Part shown: positions 1 to 13,352 of the stretch, one piece after another
Layout of the letters: each line of letters opens with the position of its first letter
Numbering within the stretch: position 1 is the stretch's first letter
Source of the DNA: Ianthella basta
Taxonomy: Eukaryota > Porifera > Demospongiae > Verongiida > Ianthellidae
Assembly: GCA_964019415.1 (NCBI GenBank)
Contig: OZ025870.1
Coordinates: 9,521,415-9,585,414 of the forward strand
DNA: 64,000 nucleotides
Direction: 5' to 3'
Notes under the pieces: generated by a model
Databases searched by the model: none
Seen by the model: the letters and a program-made list of their open reading frames with translations, nothing else
Told to the model about the DNA's origin: nothing
Program-made: the position numbers and the translations under genes

Positions 1-90
1 TTTAAGTATAACAAATTGGCATCTGGAACTATCATGAAATCTTTACCACAATCGCCGCCTTTACCACAATGACCATGCAAATCATCTCAC

Positions 91-3000
91 CCGTGCAGCG
101 GGAGGCAGTCGAACATGAGGGTTTTCATCACCTTGGGCTGGATGTTCAAGGCATGAAATCTGCCATCTTTGCCTCGGCATGCATGCAAAACATACTGCAC
201 ACAATCAGCTTCCTCAGGAATATAAGTCAGCGTGATGTTAACCAACTCTGGCTCTCCAAGATAAACCATTCCTAACTCGGGTGGCTTCACTGCTTCCATT
301 GTCTTTGGTAGTCTGCAAAGTATACAGCAGAACTAAATCATCAGGTCAATTAAACATGATTGGCTATAATTATATAGTTAACAATACGTATTCAACCAGT
401 CACCAAACGTTCAATACATAATAAAAACAATTTCAGTATACGGGCTACCTATAATTATGCTTACATGGCGACAAAATTCCAGTATGTGTTTTCAAGCACA
501 CTGGATGTGTCCACATAAGCATCCTTCTCCAAAGAGCTGATGGGATATACTTCTTTCAGCTCATCACTCTGCAGTGGTCGGCCAGCCCTGAAGAAAATGC
601 TCCCAAATCTGCATGGTAGCAACAGTCAAAATTCTGTGTACTTGGCGCAAGCAAACAAAACAATATGAGGGTGTACTGTATGTGTGCTTGCCTTGCTTCC
701 AGCTCCAAATGAACTGGCCTATGCATAAGAGCCTCTTCAATAGCACACAGAAACCTGGCAGTCAATCTGTCGGAGTTCCTCACACCACTCCAAGGTGTCA
801 AGGTTGTCCTCAAAGGAGGCAAGTCGCCTGTCTTCTGTTCCTATTTAACAAAGTGCACAGTTTGTTGACATTTTGAAACTAAAATCACAGAGTTCTTACA
901 ATGGCTCAGCATTCATTATTATCAAATATTGCATTATACACACATATTCCACCTGACCTTGGTCCCGACTTACACAGCGCACAAGTTGGAATATATGGCA
1001 TTTACATTTCAGAGTTATGTACAAGCATGAGCATTACATGAGCTTACAGGATCAGCACAATGGAGCTTCAGGCAATAAAATTTTCTGAATCGACGCTCAG
1101 GCTTCAACGATGCAGGAAGGATGCCTTTATATTCAGCAAATGATAATGTGCTGTCATCACGGGCAAGAGTGAGGAAACAGATCTTTTTCTCCTTGACTTG
1201 TTCCTGAGAAACACACAAAGTATATTGTGGACAGCGTGAGATAGTGGACATCGATAGGTCATTCTATAATGCCACATGCAATGTATTATGTGATACTCAA
1301 CATTTGCAAGTATCTGAGATGCAGCATGTAGATGTTAGCTGGACAGTAACTCACTAGGGTAGCAACACATATTCGTAGCTCCTTTATGGCTGCCTTTCGA
1401 GAATTCTCTGTTCCAAAAATTGAGACAATTGAGACATCCTGTCAAGAGGATAAGAGGAAAAATGTAGCTACTATTCTGCCATTGGAAGGATGACAACGTA
1501 CATGACAAGATATTGAGTAGGCCGCCCGCTGTGCTTCATCGAATGAAATATAAACTACAAGATTATCCGTCCATAACCAAGAATATTTGAAAATCTAAAA
1601 CATGGCCGCTGCATATGAGTGTGTTCAGTCTGCGGCCAAGCTCTGTTAGAATACATTGGTACGATTATCTACTTTTGATTATCCTATGTAGATAATCCTA
1701 CCAGTAGATTACCATTAAGCCACTCATTAAATGCCACTCATTAAATGGCTCACACACTATAGTCAAAGTACACAGGCGTGCCTAAGCTTTACGATCCGGC
1801 ATTTCACATCCAAATCCAGCAATAAGAGATAATATAAGTATCAATACTTTTGACATTGTTCTATTGAGTAAGCAAAGACAGACAGGAATTGGCATGCACA
1901 CTTGCCCTAGAGTAATAATTTTTGTTATATAGACAGGGGATGTTCCACAGTACATTTGAATAGAAGTGACTGTATAATGCAAACCATTAAGGTGATGGCC
2001 AATTTCAAAAATGACAATTGATGTACCACAATGAACCATCATCCGTTTCACAACATGCTCCCATACCTCGCTGGGTCCTGGTACAAGCCTTAATCTCATT
2101 ACACCAGTTTTGGCTTCAATTCTTCTGAAATTCTGGCCTTTCGCACCAATGAGTGTGCCTGCCATCTTGGCAGGTACTTCCAGCTGTAAAAAATTAAAGC
2201 ATGCAAGACATTCATTACTAAAAGAGAGTTTTACAGCACCATACCACAAAATTATGCAGACACATACCAAAACTAGTAATACTCTGTTTGCTTTCTGCTA
2301 TGCCTTTAGATAGTTTACATTTCATCCATGGAATTTAAGAGAGTATAATAGAAATTAACATTCATCTCTTTTGGGGCAAGAAGGCGATTGTGTATAGCTG
2401 CAGATAGCCATGGAGGTCCCACCTTGATTTAGTAGCAAGCAAATGTTGTATGCACCTCCTTTGGTGGAAAGGGATACAATTGTCATCCTATCTAAGGAGC
2501 TACAGGTTTTCGATTATCCTCCAGAATAAACTGATTGTGTTGGGTTACCACAATGACAGCATTCGAACTAAAATTAATGAAAAACGGAAGCATGTCATTG
2601 GATGACCATTTACTGGTGCCACTTTTGCAAGCGAAATCAGAGAAATCGTCCTACTTTTGTGGAAAGCGTTGACAGATCTGATGACTGTTCAACAATTTTG
2701 TCCTTATGACCGACAACTGTGAAGAGCTAGCACTTTCGTCATATTGTGTCTGCAGCTTTCCCACAAGATAACCATGAGCCAGACCCCCACTCCTGCCTCA
2801 TGCCTCCATTTTCTATTGCACAAGAGGCAGCAGTTGGGCAATAGAGGGGAAGTGGTCACTATGTGAGACAATCCGTCAAGTAGGAAAGTAGCTTTCCGCT
2901 TACAGGAGAGCTGTTCCCTTGCTAGGATTCCATCACACTGGTTATGTTTAAGTCACATGAAATATTCTGATCTGATTGGTGATGCATGAAATCATGCAGC

Positions 3001-6000
3001 AGAAGTCGTCAGTTTCAACCCCCAATTTTTCAGGCCCTATTCCATACTGAGTGACAGTCGGAATAATAACACGGGACTGGGTAGTAGCAAGGCTAAGCAT
3101 ACATTGTTCTTCAGAACTGCATGGTACTGTCCTATGGGCAATTGTGCAGAAATGATCTGTTATACACATTATGCATACTTGTGATGATTCCCTCTGTGCT
3201 TCCTTCTCAAGCAGCTCCATCAATTCTGCCTGCCAGACGGACTAACAGAGCACATGAAAAACAAACACATGATAAATGCATTAAAAGGACTATGGGCAAT
3301 ATAGAATATGTAACTACACTAAACAATTACAGAAAGGCGTGCCTTAATAATAATTGACATTTCACGTCATCAGCACTCAACAATACAAACATACCTTTGC
3401 CTCCTGTAGTTCTTTGAGCTCAGCTTTAAACTGCTCATGGTGTTTCCCAACTGTTTTTTGGAAATTCTCAGCTGCCTACAAGATGCACAGAGGCACCAAA
3501 CAAAATATTTCTACATCAATTAACACACAGGAACTGTAGATATGTAATATTGAGATAATGAAGTTTGACTGATCGACTGAAGATTGTATGATCAGGATTT
3601 CAAACACAATCGGCGTGTTTACACTGGAGCAAACCGGGTCAGCTCGATTAAAGCAGTTTAGCAAGCGTTCACACACAGCTAGCTAATATTGGCTTAAACA
3701 GCACTGAGGAACCGTAAGATACGCACGTCCTTTGTAAGATGGCCTCTCGCTAGCAATTGGAACGCGTCTTGCCACTATTGATGATCGTACAACCGCACAG
3801 CAGCTGCAGCAAATGAGAGAAGTCGTCAGAAGAGTAAGAGGTGACAATTCATTCACACCAGCAGAACCATGTACTGCTAAACCGGTTTGAAGACGATTCC
3901 GCGTTCACACAACGAGCAAACTGCTCAAAGCCGGTTTCAAACTACCTCCGGAGGTGGTTTGGCTAAACCGCTTCTGAGTCACTTTACACTACGTGAATTG
4001 GTGACCTGAATCGGTTTTGAACCGTTTTAAGTGCTTAGTGTAAACATGCCCAATGATGTTGGTTGCATAATATAAGAATTGCTGTATAGGACTCTTAGTG
4101 AAACCTCGACATTGATACAATCAGGCTATTACTTGGGTTCTACAATAGGGCTGTAAGCAGCTCACTCGGATACTTAATTGAATCCTTTCAGTATTATTTT
4201 TTTTTAACTAGCTTATATATGGCAACGAGGGTGATTGTCAACACTGTGTCAGTTGGTTTGGATAGCTGAAACTCCACTTTAAAGTGCAGGTTATCCTGGT
4301 TTCAGCTGTACCGGCTGGCGGCAAAATTTCCCCTCCCCATCTGTTGATATGAGTCATGGTCATGACTTTGACTAGAATGCTCATACATAAAGCACCTAGC
4401 AAGTAAAGGCACAGGTATCAACAAATTCCTGTGTACTATAAGTCTGGCTGGCTAGCACATTGCAGTAGGTAGCATGGAAAGGAAGAGACAATAAAATTCA
4501 ATGTAGAGTAAGCACCTTCTTAACTACTTGCAATTGGATTTTACTGGCCATGCAGCTATAGTGCACTGCTGGTGTATCCACAGTCATACCTCCTACATCG
4601 GCAAAGTTCATTTAATGGAATTGACACCAAACATCAGCTGCAGTGACATCCCATGGTAGCTTGAAGCATCCATATAATGAATGTTACACCCCTGACAATC
4701 CATCTGTTAACTAGTTTAAGTGTTACTTAGGTGTTAGGGCACTGCATACCTTATCAAAGCTTGACTTCAAAAGTTCACTTCCCAGCTTAGATAATATATG
4801 TTCTTTTTCCTGCATCCACGCAAGAACACATAGCACAGAGAGAAAACAACAATCCTGTCAATATCATAAAATACAAGACGAATGCACAGCATTGTGGGGT
4901 GAGCCTGCATGAGCAGTGCATATGCTATTTCTATATGGCAATCAGCAGCAAGCAACTGTTGAATGTTTAGTAAACATTGGTGCTGCACAGCCATTTTAAG
5001 AAGAAAACGTGTCTAGCTTGCATGGGAATCCCGGGGCAAGTGGATGTGTTGCAAGAGATGCAGAGTTAATGACTGACAGCTTCAATTTTGATGCTTAAAG
5101 TAAAGAAGACTCAGCAGGATGCCTTGGGCATCGACCAGGGGTGGCAGGGTAACTTCACTGAAGCTGGAGGGAGAGAAATCGTCGGCATACTTCATGTCTC
5201 TTTAGATAAAGCTCAGCTAGAGTACGGGCGGTACGCAGTCAACGTTCTATCATGTAGTCTACCTCGTGCAGCTTTCCGCAGCGAGTATGCACCACTTTCT
5301 ATAGCTAAAGTACGCGTACGGGTGGAATGCAGGACGTCACATCCGGATGTCTGTAGTATGCCGTGTCTAATAATATGCACAATAGCGCAACCACAATGTT
5401 TGTGACATGCAAAATGGCTGGTATAAATGGTAATCAGAAAGAGAATTATACAGTGTAGATACGTTGCAGTCCCATGTGCGCAAAATTTCCGGAACCCGGT
5501 TCCGGAAATATCGGGTATGTTTTTGTAAATCTATGCAAAGACAGAGCAGGTGAATCATGAAATAGCTAGCAGGGAAACAGTAAAATAGTCAGAACAGGTC
5601 CAGTTTGGATTGAAAATTAATGACTTCAGTCAGTTCGCTAAAATGCTTTGTCTCTCTGACTCAACGTCACGTTCTAAAATAGTACTGCTCTGCCATTGCA
5701 CACTGAGGCATTCTATGTACCTGGACCTGCCAGCTGCTACCAGTGCAAATGAATTGCATATTATCCACAGTGAGGAAGATTCCAGAAGCCACACTGAAAG
5801 CCATGCTCTACATCTTCTCTAAGGCAGGGAAGGCAAGCTTATGAAAAATCTTGGCACATGCACAAACAGTGGTTCCCAAGCCATACCAGCCACACACTGA
5901 TAAATGCAGATGGCATGGGAATGAGAATAGTAGCGTATGCTGCTAATTATTGGCCAGTAACAATTATCAGTAAATGTGCATACAGTGAGTATTCGGGAAT

Positions 6001-9000
6001 GAACTGAGAAGTATACAGCGATGTAGGGCGTAGATAGGGAGATGGACAGAGAAAACAGCCCTTTAAGTTGCTTTGCGCTGGCTTTCTCCAAGTATATAGC
6101 ACTACGTAGGAAGCCAAGTGAAGTACTTGACACTAGCTATGCATGAGTACCAGCGCATTTTTGAGAGTTACAAGCTTGCTCGGTGTGTTAGCAAGCTAGC
6201 TAGCGATAGAGCGAGAAATCACCTGTTACATGATTGTCATGCCTTTCTGATTGTGTGTACGCGTTTGCAGACAATCATGGTTCGTTTACTGTGGCAGTCG
6301 TGCTCAAACAGAGAAAATTAGAGCAATGCACCAGGTCTGCAATTATGTAGGAATGTGATTTGAGTTGGGCATGTCCACATGCAGTTCACTAACCGTCTGC
6401 AGCTGCAACTCCAAATCACTACGCTTACTAAGGGCTTCCAGATCTTCATGTCAAAGCAAACCACAGCTTGAGGCGCCCTCACAAAGCTGAGATATGAACA
6501 AAAGTTTGACAATCGGCCGATAATTGATATACACAATTGTACAGGTGGCCAATAATAGGTACGGGTGGCCAATAATCGGGTAGACAGCATCTCTCTGGTT
6601 TCGAGTCTCACTTCAAAACAGATTGTGGCAACAGCACTGAAGTTAGTGTGAAAAGAGGCGCTTTGTCGGGCTTTCGATCCCTACAAAAATTAAGCTTGTA
6701 CAACCTTCCGTCGCTGAGATACAGCTAAGGTTTGAAATGTGGCTGATAATTGGCAGCGCATGCTATGGGATGATTCTGGTAGCAATAGGTTTCATAACGT
6801 ACATGAACAGAGTGAAAACATGCTTCCACATGGACATCTCATCTGTACAAACAAATAGCTCTTCCACAAATCTATTAAGTGTGAAAAATTTTACACTTAC
6901 ATGACTTTTGTAAAAATCTCTCAGAACGTTGCTTATGTAGCTATGCTGCCACACTTTTATCAAAATGTGTACAGTGGTTCCTGAAAACAGGCATTTGTGC
7001 TGCCATCAGTTCTCGAATGCAGAAAATGTCATCATGACAAGTCCAGGAATGATCTTAAGTGGCTGGCATCTGGGCTTAGCTCTGACTTCCATTAGAAGAA
7101 ATGAATGGACAAAAATTAAGTGCTTATGGAAATTGTGGAAGCATAAGAGAAAATGTCTTGTTAGAAGGCATGATTCAAATTACAAAGCAGTTGTCAACGA
7201 CACCCGGGCCAAAATGTCCCGCTCCCCTATCATTTTATTAAAGCTGCAGTACTGCTCATCAGTTTCATGATCAATGATTCTAATGTGAGAGTTGCCAGTA
7301 GAAATCAAAGATTAGCGTAAATTGTTATAATTCAAAAATGGCTGCCGAAAATCAGCAACTTTGAAGTGGCAGAAAGTGCCACTGAAAAATTTTGTAGGAC
7401 CATTTAAGTAAAGGCGTACCGTGCCGTCTGCATTATATAAACTACAGTTAGTACATTTCGACTGCAAAAGTTGCCCTTGGTGTCATATTTTCAAAAACAT
7501 CTTGCACAACGCTGGCTGGAATATTCAGCTAGCGTAACACTAGCATCACTCTGCTGACAGCTTCGTTCCCACTGTAATAGAGGATTCCCACAGTTATACC
7601 TCAATTAAACATTAATACGGTATGAAATGAAAGCGAATTTGTTAGGAGTTAAAGCGAGCAGCCATTTTTGATTGCTATCACGTATCCTGCGTGCATAATT
7701 AAAATGGCGAGTCGACTACATTGAACTGACTATTTCTGCGCAACAGAAGCTTAGGTGCACTTCAAACTTGCTAGACAATCTAAGAAGACGTGTGGCTATG
7801 TGAATCACGGAGAATTGCCAAATCGGCAAAATGCGCTAATCGTTGATTTCTACTGGTGACTCTCAATAATTACTTGGCTGAACAGAAAAATTGCAGGCAA
7901 CAGGTGGGAACCCACCGAAAGATTGCATTCACAGCTACTATTTGCAAAGGGTCCAAAACACCTATGTGCATATTCATGCACTGTACTTACATTCCCAGGA
8001 AAAAGGGATAACGAACTTGGATTTAATATGCCTAGACAGAAGATTGCGTAAACATTTTGACTTCTTATGGATTCCATTCACAATTCCATCTTACCATCAC
8101 TGCCTCAAGATAACTCTTCTTCATACTTGACAACTCCTCTTGCAACTTCCGCTTCTCCTCTGCATTTGACTCCTGCTTCAGAGTCAGGGCCGTCTGCTTG
8201 GTCTGCATATCTTCCATTGCAATGAACATCTTGTCTAGCCGTGATTCAGACACTTGGGAATATTCAGGTACCTAAGATAACAGAAAGAAACCAGGCTATA
8301 CCCACTAGCATCCACTGTGTAATTCGTAGAGAACAAAGTTCATGGAATCCTCTAAGCATTGGGACGTTTAATACAAAACAAGAGAAAATTCAATGTACTG
8401 CTACAAAGAAAGTATAACCTACACTAAATGTAGAGTTACTCACAGGGTGGATAAAATTGATTGATTCAATATGACATTATAGCATTTCCAACAGTTACAA
8501 TGAATACTCTTTGTTGAAAAGACACTGGACAATATCCAAACTCCATTGCTAAGTTTTAGGTCAAACATTTATGCCTTACTATCATGGTAGAGAGCATGGG
8601 AAATCACACAGACAAGTGTCAAATGACTGGAATGTTGACTTGCCTATATAACTTTTCTATGTATACAATTGACGCCAAAGAGCAAATAGATGTGATGCCA
8701 TTAGGTTTCACGCATACATAAGCTTGCATGCAAGTGGCTGATTGCTACTGCAGGCAATACCCAACATTATATAGCCTAAGACTGAATTTGGCAGGTAGGC
8801 CCACAAAAGGTACTGATCAAGGGTTAAACACAATCACGTAATAATATGGGCTTACCAATACTGGCTGTACCATTTGTTGGCCAGGTCCTTCATACTTAGA
8901 GTCTTGCTTCACTCCTTCAGATGACAAGTTTTGCACCTGCTGCTGTACTCCATCAAGCTGTTTTATAACGTCCTGCAGCACAGTGTGCAAATGCTCCCCT

Positions 9001-9062
9001 TGTACTCCCAGTTGCTTGCTAAGAGATGCGAGCTCCAACTGCCTCTCCATCTCCGTGGGATC
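91..9062 (-). CDS. Coiled-coil and KH-domain protein, left paralogue (multi-exon, 3' end outside window)
   Basis: Exons read from GT-AG (one GC-AG) boundaries, 5' to 3' on the minus strand: 9062-8856, 8271-8095, 4809-4750, 3475-3395, 3229-3179, 2183-2067, 1438-1355, 1203-1048, 834-692, 608-465, 312-91. Phases agree across every consecutive junction from 3475 downward and all the earlier exons are phase 0. The first five exons encode Glu/Lys/Gln-rich heptad-like coiled coil. The next two make a KH RNA-binding domain. The rest is a C-terminal module with FAEYKG, LELEARFGSIFF and FDCLPLHG motifs that I cannot assign to a named family. The same series occurs on the plus strand at 45120..63575, which is the main proof that it is coding. 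One further exon near 6400-6450 (LEALSKR-like peptide) is possible but unplaced. No start codon exon is visible. RNA binding is inferred from the KH fold; the pathway is unknown. It may be the 3' part of the CARD-like gene at 13353..16175. Confidence 0.8.
313..464 (-). other. Short intron of the KH gene
   Basis: Bounded by GTAAGC (donor) and TTTGCAG (acceptor) on the minus strand. It joins phase-2 exons, as in the right paralogue. Nothing else is seen in it. Confidence 0.7.
465..834 (-). CDS. C-terminal module exons joined by a GC-AG intron (left paralogue)
   Basis: Exon 834-692 starts after an AACAG acceptor and ends ...GAAGCAAG, followed by GCAAGC rather than GT. Exon 608-465 starts after ATGCAG and ends GCCAT before GTAAGC. 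Joined, they keep frame (phase 2) and read across as LELEARFGSIFF. The right paralogue reads MGMEARFGKIFF across the equivalent junction and also has a GC donor. Reading on through the donor instead gives a frame that diverges between the paralogues. Confidence 0.8.
1355..2183 (-). CDS. KH-domain exons of the left coiled-coil/KH gene
   Basis: Exon 2183-2067 (117 bp) encodes the first half of a KH domain: a LEVPAKMAGTLIGAKGQNF segment with the invariant GxxG loop as GAKG, then RIEAKTGV and a VPGPSE turn. The donor follows the GAG codon. Exon 1438-1355 (84 bp) supplies the second half, VSIVSIFG then an Ala/Lys-rich helix KAAIKEL. Both lengths and phases equal those of the right paralogue (53085..53201 and 55775..55858), and the intron interrupts the KH fold at the same codon. 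KH domains bind single-stranded RNA or DNA; no target can be inferred here. Confidence 0.9.
3611..4051. mobile_element. Harbinger-like MITE in KH-gene intron
   Basis: Terminal inverted repeats begin CGGCGTGTTTACACT on the left and end AGTGTAAACATGCCC on the right, flanked by a 3 bp AAT duplication (3608-3610 and 4052-4054). The interior is full of short ACCGGTTT/AAACCGGT motifs and has no coding frame. The 3 bp duplication and TIR type suit PIF/Harbinger-derived MITEs; the superfamily is an inference. Confidence 0.6.
4810..8094. other. Large intron of the left KH gene
   Basis: It lies between the coiled-coil exons at 4750-4809 and 8095-8271. It holds the MITE at 7285-7866 and possibly one missed coiled-coil exon near 6400-6450, whose minus-strand peptide resembles part of the right-arm exon 45800-45931. 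The open frame at 5088-5405 on the plus strand has no recognisable domain and I do not call it a gene. Confidence 0.45.
7285..7866. mobile_element. MITE with GTGAGAG termini, copy 1
   Basis: Terminal inverted repeats: left GTGAGAGTTGCCAGTAGAAA, right its near complement ending GGTGACTCTCA. Flanking TAAT on both sides is a possible target duplication. Internal segments (a run with CCGAAAATCAGCAACTTT and nearby GTGCCACT) recur in opposite orientation in the element at 60704..61284, so these are two members of one family. No transposase is encoded. Confidence 0.75.
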
Positions 9063-9824
9063 CTGAGGATTACAGAGTGGAGACAAACTGAAATCATAAA
9101 GTTTCAATACTGTGGAAGAAAGCAACCCAACCAAGGGTGTACAGGAAAGTTGTAAATATCACATGCGTATGTAAGTTGAGCATTAACTTAACACTTGGAA
9201 TGCCTGTTGTCACAAAAACCCACTCCAGCGCATCTCATGCACTCGCCATGCAGAGTGGGAAAGCAGCATCAGCACTTGGCATAATGGAGAAGCAACAGGA
9301 CCACAGCTGGGAGTGGTATTTGCATGTTTCATGCTTCCATGATACAGTACGTTTTGGGTCGGTTGTCCCGATTGCGATTTGAAGCCTGCACTCGATCACG
9401 CGACACGTGATGCAGGAAACAATAGCTACTGCACAGTTTCTCAAGGGTGTAGCCAGAAAGCTTAACGGGGAGTTTCCTGTTTATTAGGCCTAATTACTTC
9501 AGCTTTAATGATGTCATTGATCATCACCAAAATGGCTACCTGGAGCAAAGTGAAATGAAATGATCAGCAGCTGAAATCATGGGGAAAACAATTAAAGAGG
9601 CAAACAGATACTATGGTCAGTAGCAATGCTATCTCATCCTCTAGCGAGTTGATGCGAAGAATTCCTCTTGATTCTTATTGTCATTGTAGCAGGCTAGCTA
9701 CTGGAAAGGGGTTTTCCCGAAACCCCTATATAGAAACCCCTTCCTAGGCCCCTATAGTTACTGTTACATCACAGTTTGCGGGCCCACTTCGCCGCATGTT
9801 AGAGAGTCAGATAGCTACCTTTTA
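9063..9824. other. Spacer upstream of the first visible KH-gene exon
   Basis: No start-codon exon could be found here for the minus-strand gene. Short open frames on both strands show no known motif. A small imperfect palindrome of AGGGGTTTT/AAACCCCT type lies near 9710-9760. Confidence 0.4.
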
Positions 9825-10830
9825 GTGCTATCTCTTCACATTTTTGGAGAATCATCTTCAGGGTATCGGGTTAGTATGCTGTTTATCCACAACCAAGGAA
9901 GTCAGTTGCCTCCAAAGCTATCCATCATTATCGCTGTGTTGACAGAGCGATGTCTAATGCAGGATCTGACGGAGGATCGACTCACAGTTCAACAGTCAGT
10001 TGAGCAGTCAATCATCACAGCTAGTCTAAACTTTATCACTGCCACTCCTATACAACCCCAGCAGTCAGTAGAGCAGTGACAGTCAATCGTTGGTTCAAAT
10101 CCAGATGGTAGTAATCCTCTACAACTCCAGCAGTCGGTGCAACAGTCCATCAACATATCAAGCTTGCCAAACTTTAGTGGCAGCACAGAGCATAGCGGTG
10201 TCAGTGAGCCTGATGTAATTCAGAACCTCACTATGAAATGTAAGTGCAGAAGGGACAAAATGGGAAGAAGTTTCCTTTTGCCTGAAGTTGACGTTGGGGA
10301 CATACAAATGATAGAAGACATAATTTTACCTGGTTTGCATCTTATCCATTTGTGAAATTGGGAGTGATGGCAACCTTATAGAAGGCATGGAAGAAAGTAT
10401 GTTTCCACTCTTGACAGCGAGCTTCCAAAGCTCATTGCTGGCACCCTTATTAAGGAGGAAGGGTGCACTGTGGTGTGATGGAACAATGAAAAAAGAAAAA
10501 AATGACAACACGAATCATGATGAAGAGGATGTCGAAGTTTCTCCTCCTACAGAAAAGCAAAGAAAACCCTCGGCATCAGATAAAAGGCATGAGAGAGTGC
10601 AGGCATTATATGAAGACCTTAAAACAAAGCATGGCCCTTCTTATAGTCGAAGCAATGGTTAGTGGATGCCGTACCAGCTCAGATGAGCCGCCTGTTGGAT
10701 CCTTGTTTAGTAGACAACCAAAATCTAAGCCCCAGCACCGGCTGCAAATCTGCTCATGTTCTTCAACAGCTGTACCTGATGTCAGTGCATCTACAACACC
10801 CCAACCCCACCCCACCGTCAAGTAGCTGTA
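9825..10830 (+). pseudogene. Degraded protein-coding fragment of unknown family
   Basis: Open frames at 10137-10355, 10387-10662 and 10640-10825 run on in shifted frames. The peptide RVQALYEDLKTKHGPSYS in one frame and SSDEPPVGSLFSRQP in the next look like consecutive pieces of one conserved protein split by a frameshift near 10650. The upstream part is rich in repeated QQSVEQS-type units. I do not recognise the family. The next feature is a transposase relic, so this may be transposon-derived or simply a dead gene. No splice structure was resolved. Confidence 0.3.
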
Positions 10831-11002
10831 ACTCTTCACAATCAGACAACTTTCGGACAGAACAAGATCGCTGCTTCCTTGGACTAACATCGCCTATAGA
10901 TAGATACAGATACAGAATACTGTACACTGTCTTCTCAGAAACATGAAGCCGACTAGATATACTGCCAATTTCTTCTTGCTGAAACAAATATCTCCTCACC
11001 AA
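10820..11002 (-). mobile_element. Relic of a Tc1/mariner-like transposase N-terminus
   Basis: The minus-strand frame reads QQEEIGSISSRLHVSEKTVY, then GDVSPRKQRS and RKLSDCEELQLL. This is the usual helix-turn-helix start of Tc1-like and related transposases: an EEI...VSxxTVY helix, a GxV turn and the RxLSxxEE helix. Only the DNA-binding start is present, with no DDE catalytic part, so it is a fragment. Confidence 0.55.
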
Positions 11003-11777
11003 TCTCCATCACAAGTTGTTGGAGTACGCTCTTGGCATCTTCAGGCGTATTAGGGTTTTTAAATATCCCGCCACCGACATGAGAGCCTAGAAATTATTGC
11101 ATCAGCTTACCCTATGCTGTCTGGTGTGTCATGTGCAATGCGACTGAGTGCAAACTTCAAATCGCAACGAGGACAACCAACCCAAAAAGTACCATACTGA
11201 CTTGCACTGCAAATGTGCAAGTGGTCATTGTAATAGTTATACCCTAAAGTCAATTTGAATGTCATCTGTACCTAGGCATGGTTTAGTACCGTTCAGCAGA
11301 ACTTCTTCGCTTATGAGGTGTAGGGATAATTGTAGAGGCTGACTTTGCCTGCACAAGCATGTAAGGCCAGCCGTGGCATCTGAATTGTGTATATGCAGGT
11401 GCAACATTGGCGATGCAGCTAGCTGCACAGAATTCTTGAATGGCAGAAAGTGGCCCACTAAGACAATTCGTTCATAATTTCAACGTTAAAGTTCATATAT
11501 ACACATCATGCTGAAAAAAAGATGCCTGATTGGTAATAATAATGGAGAACGCCATGCAGGTGTAGCATACATTAACACCCGAGTAAGAAGGCTGAAATAA
11601 CTACAGATAAGCTAGTGCACTACGACCATTGAAGGTATGCAAGGTAACGTGTATTCACACTGCACAATGATGCCAATACTTCGCTAGATTCTTGCTTTCT
11701 ATGCTTGTGCACTTACATCTCTTGAAAACATGCCATGACAGCAACACCATTGCCATCTGCTTAAACTTGTCAGTGCA
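11003..11777. other. Spacer, no gene seen
   Basis: Both strands are broken by stops. A minus-strand frame at 11237-11458 has no recognisable motif. No clear repeat structure is seen. Confidence 0.4.
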
Positions 11778-12236
11778 TTAATCCATTATCCACGAAAGAC
11801 ATGTTTACATGTCACAAAAACACATGTCGCTTATGACGAAAGACGTGTTTATACGTCGCATTGAAAGGAGTAGGAGAAACAAACCACGCCATTTGTTTAA
11901 CTTATCACTGATTCAGCAATGGTTCAAGCATCGTACCCAATTGACATTAAGCACACTGCCCTCATAGTAGGCACAAAATCGTGCCGTACCTTCTCCTTCC
12001 ACAGACACACACAGCATAAAGACAGTAGCACTTGGCTATCAATATATGAAACAACTCTGGCTTTGCTGTACAGCATCTTGCGCCCAATCTGCAACCATAC
12101 ATTTATGAATGACAGACCCTGTGGAAGTGCCTTGCACCGATCCGAGAATACATCCATTCGAGGATCAATTACCCACCCTAAATGACGTCATTTTGGGTTA
12201 AGGCGCGAACATTCAAATTCGTGGGTAATGGGTTAA
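11778..12236. mobile_element. TTAA-flanked MITE (piggyBac-like), copy 1
   Basis: It starts TTAATCCATTATCCACGAA and ends with its inverse TTCGTGGGTAATGGGTTAA, so the TTAA target duplication is directly visible at 11778-11781 and 12233-12236. The interior is non-coding. TTAA duplications with a CC start are typical of piggyBac-derived MITEs; Kolobok-type elements share TTAA, so the superfamily is inferred. Confidence 0.65.
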
Positions 12237-12696
12237 TATAGATATATTGAGTGTTACATCATCCATGAATTATGAATTGTGATCATCAGACGTCACACTT
12301 GTGACGTCCATTTAGAAATGTGCCCGATAAAAATGGCATCTCCTATATTAATGTATTAGTGCACTTCAGCTAAACTAGCCAAACGGCGGTGACGAAGAAC
12401 AATTAAAGGCTTCTTTGGATGTATTGAAGATGGCACCTCATCCAAATACAACCTGGAGTACATGTAAGAGAAAAGCGTCATAGCTTGCTCGTACCCCATT
12501 TGTTCTTTTCATATTATTTTTATTATTCTCCATCCCACAAAACTTTTGTGTGCTCCTAGCGCACGACACAGGGCACCTATTGACCACATTTTCTAAGACG
12601 ACTTACATGCATATGCGGAGAACTAGGATCTGAGCACCAGTGGCAATCTGATGAGTACATCCCTAGAGCGGGTAGGAAATCTGTCCTCCCCGTGTA

Positions 12697-13313
12697 TTAA
12701 CTCATTAGGATCCAATTTCAAACTTCGCGCCGTGTACTGTGAGCCCAACTTAAAAATGGCGGCTATGTACAAGCCCCTTATATACTTTTCCTTTTCGTTG
12801 GCTTTCCTGGCTTCCTTCAGCATAATGTTGACATCGGGTGTTCCATTACATGGTGCTGTTTCTTAGGAAGGCTATGGGATGTTCGTGGTCCAGCTCTAGA
12901 TTCTTCTCAAGCATGTGCAGCCGAAGAAGTTGAGAACAGTAAGCGAACGCTTGTATTTTATTTGCTGGCACTTCCATGACCCAGAAAAGGACCTAGGAGA
13001 CTCTCTAGCTGCTGGAACAATTGTTCAACAGCGGGCTGCATTTGTTCTTGTCACTATGTGGTACATGGTAGCCTTCTGGTCACGCACCAAAATGGTGCGT
13101 AACGTCACAAAACGTTCAGTGCTTGATTGCGCAGTGTGAGAATGACCAGAAGAGACGACAATGGCTACTATGTGTGCTGTGATAAGATTGTACCATTCCT
13201 CTGTTCTAGCCAAACGAAGGGAAAGTTCGTCTTGACACAAATCTGCATCATTGGGCCTTAAGCGCATATAAATATTTGACACAAATTTGCGTCTATGGGC
13301 CCTAATGAGTTAA
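12697..13313. mobile_element. TTAA-flanked MITE, copy 2 (long subfamily)
   Basis: TTAACTCATTAGGATCCAA at the left end pairs with the GGGCCCTAATGAGTTAA right end. Internal sequence (AACTTCGCGC, GTACTGTGAGCCCA, AAAAATGGCGGCT) is shared with the copies at 44052 and 46870. This copy and the 46870 copy have a partially duplicated right terminus (two CGCAAAT/ACAAAT-type blocks) that the 44052 copy lacks. Confidence 0.8.
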
Positions 13314-13352
13314 GATACAACAATGTCGCCATTTTGTTGTGATGGTATACCA

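Noticed and set aside
5088..5405. 105-codon plus-strand frame
   Set aside because: It lies in a KH-gene intron on the opposite strand with no recognisable motif.
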